NCBI RefSeq assembly: GCF_000025985.1
Contig: NC_003228.3
Coordinates: 3,968,001 to 4,032,000 of the forward strand
Reading direction: 5' to 3'
Source: Bacteroides fragilis NCTC 9343
GTDB taxonomy: Bacteria > Bacteroidota > Bacteroidia > Bacteroidales > Bacteroidaceae
Length of the DNA stretch: 64,000 nt
Below the pieces are notes generated by a model. It searched no databases. It was given only the letters and a program-made list of their open reading frames with translations, and was not told where the DNA came from. Shown piece by piece: positions 18,805 through 26,421 of this stretch. The first letter of the stretch is position 1. Every line of letters begins with the position of its first letter. A program made the position numbers and the translations under genes.

Positions 18805-19578
18805 TTATTTCTGTTTTTCGGTGATATACTTCCAATAACGCACCGGCATATCCTGTTTATGTTTACGAGGATTCAGTCTTTCTTTAATTGTGATAGATTT
18901 AAAATAAGTCTTCCAAAGTTGTTGGAAAAGTTTTTCGTCCTTATCCATCAAACTTTCGTCCAGCATTCCGGTAATCAGATGTGCTGCTTGACCATCATCA
19001 TCAAATGTCACCTCCTCTACCGTGTGTAGATCATAATAAAAACCATAACGGCGCTTCATGTCATAAATCAGCCACCGCTGATCGGCAAAACGATCTTTAA
19101 AGTGACCTACCGTTAAAGGTAAAGCATTGTGCTGTGGTTCAAAAGCAGCAAAAAAGGTACCATCCACCGCTTTCTGAAAACGTACGAACTGCAACATACG
19201 CAAACGCTCCCAATCTACCCGCTTCCATATTTTGGAAAGAGCGAGAACATCCGGATCACCGAAATTAGTCTCAATGGAGACGGGAGAGTCAATGGCCTTT
19301 CGGATGTATCGGAACAAAAGCATACCTACTTCCGGTAACTCTGAAAGCCAACACCAGGTGATAGCTGAAAGGGCTGATGCCGATATCTTCTTCTGCAATC
19401 CCCGCCAGACACGTCCTGCCTTCTCTTCATCAGTGATAACCGTAAAAATGTCATCATAGAAAAGTGGTAAAGTATCTCCTTTCGAGAGTAAGACATCAGG
19501 AAAGGTCTTGCGGTTATAAGCATCGAATAGTGCTGTCAGCAAGCCATCAAGTGTTTTATCGTAGATAAAAAGAATCAT
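18805..19578 (-). CDS. TIGR03915/DUF4130 family putative DNA metabolism protein
   Basis: This 257-residue protein starts MILFIYDKTLDGLLTALFDAY and contains the DUF4130 patterns LSKIWKRVDWERLRMLQFVRFQ and FKDRFADQRWLIYDMKRRYGFYYD. The family is found next to a radical SAM protein of the TIGR03916 type, and in other bacteria it is fused to an unusual uracil-DNA-binding glycosylase (UdgX type). It is thought to act in DNA repair or modification; the reaction is unknown. I prefer the start at 19578 because it leaves 7 bases after the radical SAM gene; an ATG at 19620 would overlap that gene and adds an atypical extension. It is the third gene of the operon. Confidence 0.83.
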   Translation of the reverse strand: MILFIYDKTLDGLLTALFDAYNRKTFPDVLLSKGDTLPLFYDDIFTVITDEEKAGRVWRGLQKKISASALSAITWCWLSELPEVGMLLFRYIRKAIDSPVSIETNFGDPDVLALSKIWKRVDWERLRMLQFVRFQKAVDGTFFAAFEPQHNALPLTVGHFKDRFADQRWLIYDMKRRYGFYYDLHTVEEVTFDDDGQAAHLITGMLDESLMDKDEKLFQQLWKTYFKSITIKERLNPRKHKQDMPVRYWKYITEKQK

Positions 19579-19585
19579 AACAATC

Positions 19586-20851
19586 TCAATCGTTAAAAAC
19601 AAATGATAACTGATTTTCATCCGTCTTTTTCTTAGCAGATTTGGGCAGTAACAAGCTACGTACGGTCTGTGGAGTCATTTCATTTACAGTCCGCATGGGT
19701 AATTCGCTGCAAGTAATAAAATATTGTGCTTTTTTCATAACCACACCTATTTTTTTAAGTTGATAATATCCCAACTTCGAATAACGACGGGAAGCTATAA
19801 TTAATTTTGCCGACTTTACCCCAATTCCCGGAATACGAAGTATCATTTCATAATCCGCCTTGTTGATATCAACAGGAAACTGCTCGGGATGACGTAACGC
19901 CCACGACAACTTGGGATCTATTTCCAGATCAAGATCAGGATAGGTGTCATCCACAATTTCATTGACTTTGAACTGATAGAACCGCATCAGCCAATCTGCC
20001 TGATAAAGACGATTCTCACGTACCAAAGGAGGCTGTTTAAGTGCAGGTAAACGAGTATCGTATGTATTTACTGATACGTAACCGGAATAATAGACACGCT
20101 TCATCGTGGGACGCTGGTAAAGGGCGGAAGAAAGAAAGAGAATATCCTTATCACTTTCAGCCGTAGCACCGACAATCATCTGTGTACTCTGACCCGCAGG
20201 AGCAAAGCGGGGCGCATACCGGAACTTTTTTCGTTCTTCACTACTTTCCAGTACGCCCTGTTGAATATAAAGCATCGGTGCAAATACACTTTTATGATCT
20301 TTTTCAGGAGCCAGCAGTTTCAAGTTCTCTTCTTTGGGGATCTCCACGTTCACACTAAGCCGGTCAGCATAACGCCCGGCTTCGTTCACCAATTCCCGGC
20401 TGGCTCCCGGAATACTTTTCAAATGAATGTACCCGTTAAAGCGGTGCACTTCACGCAGATCTTTCGCCACACGTACCAAACGCTCCATTGTATAATCGGG
20501 ATTTCGCACCACACCGGAACTCAAAAACAACCCTTCAATGTAATTTCGACGATAAAACTCAATCGTCAAGTCTACCAGTTCGGACACAGATAACGTAGCC
20601 CTGGGCAAGTCATTACTTCTCCGGTTAATACAATAGGCACAATCGTATATGCAATAATTGGTAAGCATCACTTTCAGTAACGAAATGCAACGTCCGTCTT
20701 CCGCAAAACTATGGCAAATACCCCATCCACCCACCGTATTACCTAATGTACCGGGCTTGTTGGCACGCACCGTGCCACTTGAGGCGCAGGAAACATCGTA
20801 CTTGGCCGATTCTGCCAGTATCTTCAATTTTTCGAGAACATTTGCATTCAT
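19586..20851 (-). CDS. TIGR03916-type radical SAM protein, putative DNA modification/repair
   Basis: This 421-residue protein has a radical SAM core with the cluster motif CIYDCAYC (Cys67, 71, 74), preceded by a conserved N-terminal segment with further cysteines (Cys22, Cys46, Cys55). A C-terminal helix-hairpin-helix region (about 333-375, ILRIPGIGVKSAKLIIASRR) suggests direct DNA binding. The combination is the known TIGR03916 family, always paired with a DUF4130 protein, as here. Its substrate is not established. The start codon overlaps the stop of the WYL regulator by 4 bases (ATGA), so the two are translationally coupled. Confidence 0.88.
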   Translation of the reverse strand: MNANVLEKLKILAESAKYDVSCASSGTVRANKPGTLGNTVGGWGICHSFAEDGRCISLLKVMLTNYCIYDCAYCINRRSNDLPRATLSVSELVDLTIEFYRRNYIEGLFLSSGVVRNPDYTMERLVRVAKDLREVHRFNGYIHLKSIPGASRELVNEAGRYADRLSVNVEIPKEENLKLLAPEKDHKSVFAPMLYIQQGVLESSEERKKFRYAPRFAPAGQSTQMIVGATAESDKDILFLSSALYQRPTMKRVYYSGYVSVNTYDTRLPALKQPPLVRENRLYQADWLMRFYQFKVNEIVDDTYPDLDLEIDPKLSWALRHPEQFPVDINKADYEMILRIPGIGVKSAKLIIASRRYSKLGYYQLKKIGVVMKKAQYFITCSELPMRTVNEMTPQTVRSLLLPKSAKKKTDENQLSFVFND

Positions 20852-21747
20852 AAGTGGTAAAGAGTTTGCATGTTTTGTATCTCGGCTTTTATCTTATCCC
20901 GCAGCGACTGGGGCTTCAACACCTCCACTGCCGCTCCTTTGGATAATAACTCCTGAATAAAATCATAAGTATGCGAAATATAAAGTTCAAAATCAACATA
21001 ACTCTCTGTAACGGCAATCTCCTTTTGACTGGAATGTAAAGGAAGATTTCTCAGGTATGGAGCCTGTGAAATAGTGGTCCTGAGGACAGTGTGCTGAGGA
21101 AGCAGATTTTCATCACGAATAATACCAAAACTATCTCTGAAATGATCCTGAGGAGTAAACTTACGTGGGAAATTGAATGTCTCTTCCGAAAGAGCGATTC
21201 TCTTGATCCGATCGAGAGAATAAGAACGAAAAGCTTTATATTCCCGGTTTATTCCTATCAAATACCAGCGATGACGGAATAATTTCACGAAATAAGGCTC
21301 AAGTAACACATCTTTGGAGTGTTCCCAGTTGTACGCCTGATATTCCATAGCAAGCACGCGTCCGCTACGCATAGCATCAATAACAAGATCCATGAATTGC
21401 ACTCCCGAAGGTACTTCCTCAAATACAATCCGGTTCTTCATATCCACATTTTCCTGCAATACATTGTTCAACGAAAAACTATTCAGTAACCACATCTTCA
21501 ACTTATCGCCCAACATTCCTTCGGCGTCTGCTATATAATAGGTATTGTTCCGTTTATCACATTCAATGTTTATGTCGAATATTTCTTCAATGGCCTGTCG
21601 ATGGTTATGGAAAGTCCGCAAAGGTATATCAGAACGATTATCATCTCCCGCTCTCCAACGACGATTGATTTCGGCAAATGTCACAGGAGCATTCCGGAAG
21701 ATAGTATCTACCAGCCAGATTAGTTTATTGAATTGTTGTTTTGCCAT
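20848..21747 (-). CDS. WYL domain transcriptional regulator
   Basis: This 299-residue protein has an N-terminal winged-helix region (about 1-75, with IPLRTFHNHRQAIEEIFD) and a WYL domain (about 125-200), in which FRHRWYLIGINREYKAFRSYSLDRI carries the R-W-Y-L and downstream Arg residues. WYL proteins bind ligands, often single-stranded nucleic acid ends, and frequently control DNA-damage or defence genes. It is the first gene of a three-gene operon with the radical SAM and DUF4130 genes, which points to control of a nucleic-acid repair or modification function. Confidence 0.87.
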   Translation of the reverse strand: MAKQQFNKLIWLVDTIFRNAPVTFAEINRRWRAGDDNRSDIPLRTFHNHRQAIEEIFDINIECDKRNNTYYIADAEGMLGDKLKMWLLNSFSLNNVLQENVDMKNRIVFEEVPSGVQFMDLVIDAMRSGRVLAMEYQAYNWEHSKDVLLEPYFVKLFRHRWYLIGINREYKAFRSYSLDRIKRIALSEETFNFPRKFTPQDHFRDSFGIIRDENLLPQHTVLRTTISQAPYLRNLPLHSSQKEIAVTESYVDFELYISHTYDFIQELLSKGAAVEVLKPQSLRDKIKAEIQNMQTLYHL

Positions 21748-21918
21748 ACTAAACTTGATTTCTGCTGCAAAGCAAGGAAATGTTTATGCCAAAAATAAGC
21801 ACAATCCTCCAAAAGATCAAAAGATAATCTCTTTTTAACCACTTCATTGCAGGATACAACAGTTCTTAATAATCCGAAAACGATCTTCGTTTGTTATTTA
21901 TAAAAGAGACTGAAAATT

Positions 21919-23004
21919 ATGAAGAAGAAGTTTACTATATTTGTCGTGCTATTGGCCGGTATCATTTACACTGGCCATGCACAAGGCGTACAATGGATTT
22001 ATCAACAAAAACAGGAGAAAAAAAACATGAAGAATCTGAGTGAAATATATTTTGCAGGCGGTTGTTTCTGGGGAACAGACCATTTCCTGAAACAGATCAG
22101 AGGAGTAAAATCGACTCAGGTCGGATATGCCAACGGAAACATTGCTAATCCGACTTACCAACAGGTGTGTACAGGAAAAACCAATTTTGCAGAAACCGTT
22201 AAGGTGGAGTATAATCCACAAGAAGTTCCCCTAAAACTATTGATCGACCTTTTTTTTAAGACAATAGATCCTACAAGTCTGAATCGACAAGGCAATGACA
22301 AAGGTTCGCAATATCGCACCGGTATTTATTATACTGATAAAGTTGACTTGCCGACTATCCGGACAGCCATCGACGAATTGGCTAAAGAGTATTCCAAACC
22401 TATAGTCATAGAAGTGAAACCCTTATCCAATTTCTACAAAGCCGAGGAATATCATCAGGATTATCTGGATAAGAATCCCGGAGGATACTGCCATATTAAC
22501 CCTGCACTATTCGAGTTGGCAAAAAAAGCAAATGCACAGGCTGAGCAGCCCCAGACAAATTACAAAAAGCCGGATGACGCCACACTTCGTAGTAAATTGA
22601 CGCCCGAGCAATATGCGGTCACACAAAAGAACGCAACCGAACCAGCTTTTCATAACGAATACTGGGATGAAAAACGAGATGGCATCTACGTAGATATCAC
22701 TACCGGTGAGCCTCTTTTTATATCAACAGATAAGTTTGATTCCGGCTGTGGCTGGCCCAGTTTCACCAAACCGATAGAAAAAGAAGTGATAAAAGAGAAG
22801 ATGGATACATCACACGGAATGATACGCACAGAAGTACGGAGTAAAACGGGAGATGCACATTTAGGACATGTCTTCACGGATGGCCCTAAAGAAAAAGGAG
22901 GATTACGTTATTGCATCAACAGTGCATCCTTACGCTTCATTCCAAAAGAGAAAATGAAAGAAGAAGGATATGGAGAGTACTTGAAACTTCTGCCTCAAAA
23001 ATAA
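21919..23004 (+). CDS. msrAB: Bifunctional peptide methionine sulfoxide reductase MsrA/MsrB
   Basis: The MsrA domain (about 42-200) has the catalytic GGCFWG with Cys49 and reduces S-sulfoxides. The MsrB domain (about 222-345) has SGCGWPSF (Cys277), THE conserved GDAHLGHVF, and catalytic Cys332 in [11 protein letters not shown], for R-sulfoxides. The two zinc-binding CxxC pairs of many MsrB proteins are absent. An N-terminal signal-like segment ([23 protein letters not shown]) indicates export, so the enzyme probably repairs periplasmic or envelope proteins after oxidative damage. The 361-residue length fits MsrAB fusions. It is monocistronic. Confidence 0.93.
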   Translation: MKKKFTIFVVLLAGIIYTGHAQGVQWIYQQKQEKKNMKNLSEIYFAGGCFWGTDHFLKQIRGVKSTQVGYANGNIANPTYQQVCTGKTNFAETVKVEYNPQEVPLKLLIDLFFKTIDPTSLNRQGNDKGSQYRTGIYYTDKVDLPTIRTAIDELAKEYSKPIVIEVKPLSNFYKAEEYHQDYLDKNPGGYCHINPALFELAKKANAQAEQPQTNYKKPDDATLRSKLTPEQYAVTQKNATEPAFHNEYWDEKRDGIYVDITTGEPLFISTDKFDSGCGWPSFTKPIEKEVIKEKMDTSHGMIRTEVRSKTGDAHLGHVFTDGPKEKGGLRYCINSASLRFIPKEKMKEEGYGEYLKLLPQK

Positions 23005-23116
23005 GTCACCAACAGATATCAAAATCATTGTCGGAATCCCAGTGTACACAAAAAGAGGATATCCACAAGATTATCGTTTCTGAAATATAGACGGATTAAA
23101 ATTCTGTAAAACAAAA

Positions 23117-23144
23117 AAGCCGGTTTCAAAATTGAGACCGACTT
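23117..23144 (-). terminator. Terminator of the histone H1-like gene
   Basis: The minus strand reads AAGTCGGTCTCA, a four-base loop, TGAAACCGGCTT, and then a run of six T. One G-T wobble aside, the stem is complete. It lies 24 bases after the stop of the histone-like gene and may also stop msrAB from the other side. Confidence 0.75.
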
Positions 23145-23167
23145 TTCCATTTTTTCTATTCGTAAGA

Positions 23168-23344
23168 TTACTTCTTTGATTCTTCCAAAGATACTTTACG
23201 GAATTCTTTCATTGCTTTTTCGATTTCCAATGAAGCTTTACGGGCACGAGTTCCTGCAGCTTTGTTACCATTTTCAATCTGAGCATTTGCATCTTTGTTG
23301 AACTCAGCTACCAAAGTAGCAATCTTTTCTACTAATTCTTTCAT
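23168..23344 (-). CDS. Histone H1-like small DNA-binding protein
   Basis: This 58-residue protein begins MKELVEKIATLVAEFNKDAN and continues with a Lys/Arg/Ala-rich helical stretch (GNKAAGTRARKASLEIEKAM) and ends SLEESKK. It matches the small H1/Hc1-like proteins common in Bacteroides, which are thought to bind and compact DNA. The gene has its own terminator 24 bases downstream and no partner gene on its strand, so it is a single-gene unit. The composition, with many Lys and Ala and no Cys or Trp, fits a nucleoid protein. The function is inferred from the family. Confidence 0.82.
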   Translation of the reverse strand: MKELVEKIATLVAEFNKDANAQIENGNKAAGTRARKASLEIEKAMKEFRKVSLEESKK

Positions 23345-23479
23345 AATCCTTATTTATTTCTTCGTTAATAATGATGGGCAAAAATACATCCTTTCCCGAA
23401 ATAAACGCATAAAAACGATATTTTTTTTGAAATTATCAGCTAAAAATCAGCAAAAAAATAAGGTTTAGTCTTTTTTATC

Positions 23480-23487
23480 TACTTTTG
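23480..23487 (+). promoter_or_regulatory. -7 box (TACTTTTG) directly before the AlbA_2 gene
   Basis: The match to TAnnTTTG is exact and ends 5 bases before the ATG at 23493. Transcription would begin at or next to the start codon, implying a leaderless or nearly leaderless mRNA. No convincing -33 box is seen at the usual distance. Confidence 0.4.
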
Positions 23488-23492
23488 CAGGC

Positions 23493-24134
23493 ATGAAACC
23501 GCTTACAGATACTGATTACATACACGCATTGATAGCCGAAGGGGAGCATCAACAGCAAGACTTTAAATTTGAAATATCCGATGCCCGTAAAATCGCCAAA
23601 ACACTGTCAGCTTTTGCCAATACCGATGGAGGACGGCTGTTGATCGGCGTTAAAGACAATGGAAAAATAGCCGGCGTACGTTCGGATGAAGAAAAATATA
23701 TGATAGAAGCAGCTGCCCAACTTTATTGCCGGCCGGAAGTTGATTATTCCATGCAAACATTTCACGTTGAAGGACGTTCTGTATTAGTCGTACAAATAGA
23801 TGAAAGTGAACACAAGCCCGTTTTTGCAAAAGACGAAAACGGTAAATCACTGGCATATATTCGGATCAAAGATGAAAATATCCTGGCTACTCCGGTACAT
23901 TTGCGCGTCTGGCAGCAAAGCGGTAGTCCGGCAGGAGAATTGATCCGCTATACCGAACGGGAACAACTGTTGCTGGACTTACTGGAAGAAAATACTTCGC
24001 TTTCTCTTAACCGCTATTGCCGGCAAGCAGGTATTTCCCGACGGGCTGCAGAGCATTTACTGGCTAAATTTATCCGGTTTGATATCGTGGAACCGATATT
24101 CGAGAACCATAAATTCTACTTCAGGCTAAAATAA
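23493..24134 (+). CDS. AlbA_2 (Schlafen-like AAA_4) domain protein
   Basis: This 213-residue protein has an AlbA_2 domain (about 10-130), shown by EHQQQDFKFEISDARKIAKT and then LSAFANTDGGRLLIGVKDNG, the nucleotide or nucleic-acid binding core of this family. A C-terminal winged-helix segment (about 145-213) follows, with SLNRYCRQAGISRRAAEHLL. The layout suggests a DNA-binding regulator or a divergent ATP-binding protein; the target is unknown. It lies 35 bases upstream of the symporter gene on the same strand. Confidence 0.82.
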   Translation: MKPLTDTDYIHALIAEGEHQQQDFKFEISDARKIAKTLSAFANTDGGRLLIGVKDNGKIAGVRSDEEKYMIEAAAQLYCRPEVDYSMQTFHVEGRSVLVVQIDESEHKPVFAKDENGKSLAYIRIKDENILATPVHLRVWQQSGSPAGELIRYTEREQLLLDLLEENTSLSLNRYCRQAGISRRAAEHLLAKFIRFDIVEPIFENHKFYFRLK

Positions 24135-24169
24135 AAGAATTTGCCCCTGATACCAATTAATTAATAGAT

Positions 24170-25549
24170 ATGAATCTAATTAACGATATATTATGGACCT
24201 ACATCCTGATTGCAATGCTGTTGGGATGCGCCATTTGGTTCACGATTAAAACCCGTTTCGTGCAATTCCGCATGATCGGCGAAATGCTACGTCTGTTGAA
24301 AGACTCTGCCGGAAAAGGAGAACATGGAGAGAAACATATTTCTTCGTTCCAGGCCTTTGCCATATCACTGGCAAGCCGTGTCGGTACAGGAAATCTGGCT
24401 GGCGTAGCTACGGCAATTGCCATCGGCGGACCGGGTGCCATATTTTGGATGTGGATCATTGCTCTATTAGGAGCATCGAGTGCTTTTGTAGAATCTACCC
24501 TCGCACAATTATATAAGGAAAAAGGGAAGGAATCTTTTATCGGAGGCCCTGCCTACTACATGAAGAAAGGGTTAAAAAAACCATGGATGGGAATTCTGTT
24601 TGCCATACTGATTACTGTCACTTTCGGATTTGCCTTCAACTCAGTACAAAGCAATACCATTTGTGCAGCTGTAGAACATGCGTTTGGCATCAGCCATGTG
24701 CCTATGGGCATCATCCTGACCGGACTGACTCTATTGATTATTTTCGGAGGTATCCAGCGCATTGCTAAAGTAAGCAGCATCATCGTCCCTGTCATGGCAC
24801 TGGGATATGTAGGATTGGCATTGGTCATTGTACTCATCAATATCACACATCTGCCGGATGTTATCGGAACCATTGTCAGCCATGCTTTTGGTTGGCAACA
24901 GGCTTTAGGAGGAGGTGTAGCAGCTGCATTGATGCAAGGCATCAAACGTGGGCTGTTCAGCAATGAAGCCGGTATGGGTTCGGCACCGAACGTAGCTGCA
25001 ACCGCATTCGTATCACACCCGGTGAAACAAGGACTGATTCAGACCTTAGGAGTTTTCACAGATACTCTTATTATCTGTTCATGCACAGCATTCATCATTC
25101 TTTTCAGTGGTGCTCCGCTCGATGGTTCGACCAACGGAGTACAACTCACTCAACATGCGTTGAACAACGAAATAGGAAGCATAGGAGGTATATTTGTGGC
25201 AGTTGCCCTTTTCTTTTTTGCGTTTAGCAGCATCATCGGCAATTACTATTATGGAGAAGCAAATATCCGATACCTCACCCACAAACGATGGATAGTTTAC
25301 CTTTACCGTCTATTGGTAGGAGGGATGGTATGGGTGGGAGCCATGTCCACTCTCGATTTTGTATGGGGACTGGCAGATATCACCATGGGGTTAATGGCCA
25401 TCTGCAACCTGATAGCGATCGCCTTTCTGGGAAAATATGCTTTCCGATTGCTGCAGGACTATCGTGAACAGAAAAAGTCAGGCATCAAAAGCCCGGTATT
25501 CACCAAAAACAAGATGAAGGATATTGAAAAAGATATTGAGTGTTGGTAA
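24170..25549 (+). CDS. Alanine/glycine:cation symporter (AGCS family)
   Basis: This inner membrane sodium- or proton-coupled amino acid carrier of 459 residues has about 10-11 hydrophobic helices. The family signature appears in SLASRVGTGNLAGVATAIAIGGPGAIFWMW and the later GIKRGLFSNEAGMGSAPNVAA. It takes up alanine or glycine in characterised members; the substrate here is not determined. It may be read through from the AlbA_2 gene 35 bases upstream. The C-terminus is a charged cytosolic tail. Length and motifs are complete. Confidence 0.92.
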   Translation: MNLINDILWTYILIAMLLGCAIWFTIKTRFVQFRMIGEMLRLLKDSAGKGEHGEKHISSFQAFAISLASRVGTGNLAGVATAIAIGGPGAIFWMWIIALLGASSAFVESTLAQLYKEKGKESFIGGPAYYMKKGLKKPWMGILFAILITVTFGFAFNSVQSNTICAAVEHAFGISHVPMGIILTGLTLLIIFGGIQRIAKVSSIIVPVMALGYVGLALVIVLINITHLPDVIGTIVSHAFGWQQALGGGVAAALMQGIKRGLFSNEAGMGSAPNVAATAFVSHPVKQGLIQTLGVFTDTLIICSCTAFIILFSGAPLDGSTNGVQLTQHALNNEIGSIGGIFVAVALFFFAFSSIIGNYYYGEANIRYLTHKRWIVYLYRLLVGGMVWVGAMSTLDFVWGLADITMGLMAICNLIAIAFLGKYAFRLLQDYREQKKSGIKSPVFTKNKMKDIEKDIECW

Positions 25550-25610
25550 AGAGCCTCAAAAAGAATAGATGTTATCCGTATAATCTGTAGTAATTTAACA
25601 ACTTATTTAG

Positions 25611-25618
25611 TAAATTTG
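25611..25618 (+). promoter_or_regulatory. -7 box (TAAATTTG) of the conserved unknown gene
   Basis: The box matches TAnnTTTG exactly, 31 bases before the ATG at 25650. The -33 region is not well matched. Confidence 0.4.
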
Positions 25619-25649
25619 CAACCTCAATCTATAATTGACAAAATGACTT

Positions 25650-26288
25650 ATGAGCATATTCGCTAACTTATTTAAAAAACAGGCCGACGCTGACGCAAAA
25701 GTAGTAGGCAATGTAGAAGATTTCGTATCACTGACACGTGTATATTTTCAATCTGTAATCGCAGTAAATTTAGGTATCACGAATATCCGTTTTCTGCCGG
25801 ATGTAGCCAACTTCAAACGTTTATTCAAAGTAGCCACACAAGGTGGCAAATTAGGACTTGCCGAGAAATCAGCTTCCCGCAAGATGTTGATGCAGGATTA
25901 CGGCATCAGTGAATCGTTTTTTAAAGAGATAGACACCTCTATCAAGAAAAACTGCCGCACACAAAATGATGTACAGGCATATCTTTTCATGTACCAGGGA
26001 TTCTCAAGTGACCTGATGATGCTGATGGGTAACCTGATGCAATGGAAGTTCCGTATGCCGGCGATATTCAAAAAAGCCTTGCGCTCCATGACAGAAAAAA
26101 CTGTGCACGATGTATGTACCAAAACAGTATGGAAAGCTGATGACGTACACAAAACGGCTGCCGCAGTACGCCAGTACAAAGAACGTCTCGGATTTTCGGA
26201 ACAATGGATGTCAGAGTACGTATACAACATTGTTTTACTGGCTAAAAAAGAGCCGAAACATAAGGACGAAGAAGCGAAAGCAAAATGA
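25650..26288 (+). CDS. Conserved hypothetical protein
   Basis: I do not recognise this 212-residue protein. It has no signal peptide or membrane segment and is probably helical and cytosolic. It has a basic, Lys-rich tail (KKEPKHKDEEAKAK). The central part (about 90-150) has a Met-rich stretch (FSSDLMMLMGNLMQWKFRMP). It has its own promoter box and a strong terminator, so it forms a single-gene unit. Codon use looks like that of the neighbours, with no sign of recent transfer. Confidence 0.6.
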   Translation: MSIFANLFKKQADADAKVVGNVEDFVSLTRVYFQSVIAVNLGITNIRFLPDVANFKRLFKVATQGGKLGLAEKSASRKMLMQDYGISESFFKEIDTSIKKNCRTQNDVQAYLFMYQGFSSDLMMLMGNLMQWKFRMPAIFKKALRSMTEKTVHDVCTKTVWKADDVHKTAAAVRQYKERLGFSEQWMSEYVYNIVLLAKKEPKHKDEEAKAK

Positions 26289-26341
26289 AAAGCGGAATGT
26301 TATTAAACAAAAAAGAATCGTAAAGAATAGCACGAATAGCA

Positions 26342-26371
26342 AAGCGGAGGTTTTCTACCTCCGCTTTTTTT
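26342..26371 (+). terminator. Intrinsic terminator after the conserved unknown gene
   Basis: The arms AAGCGGAGG and CCTCCGCTT close a short loop and are followed by a run of T. It lies 54 bases after the stop. Confidence 0.88.
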
Positions 26372-26421
26372 GTTATATTTATGCAAATATTTCAATTTTA
26401 ACAATCTAAAAACAATCGCGT

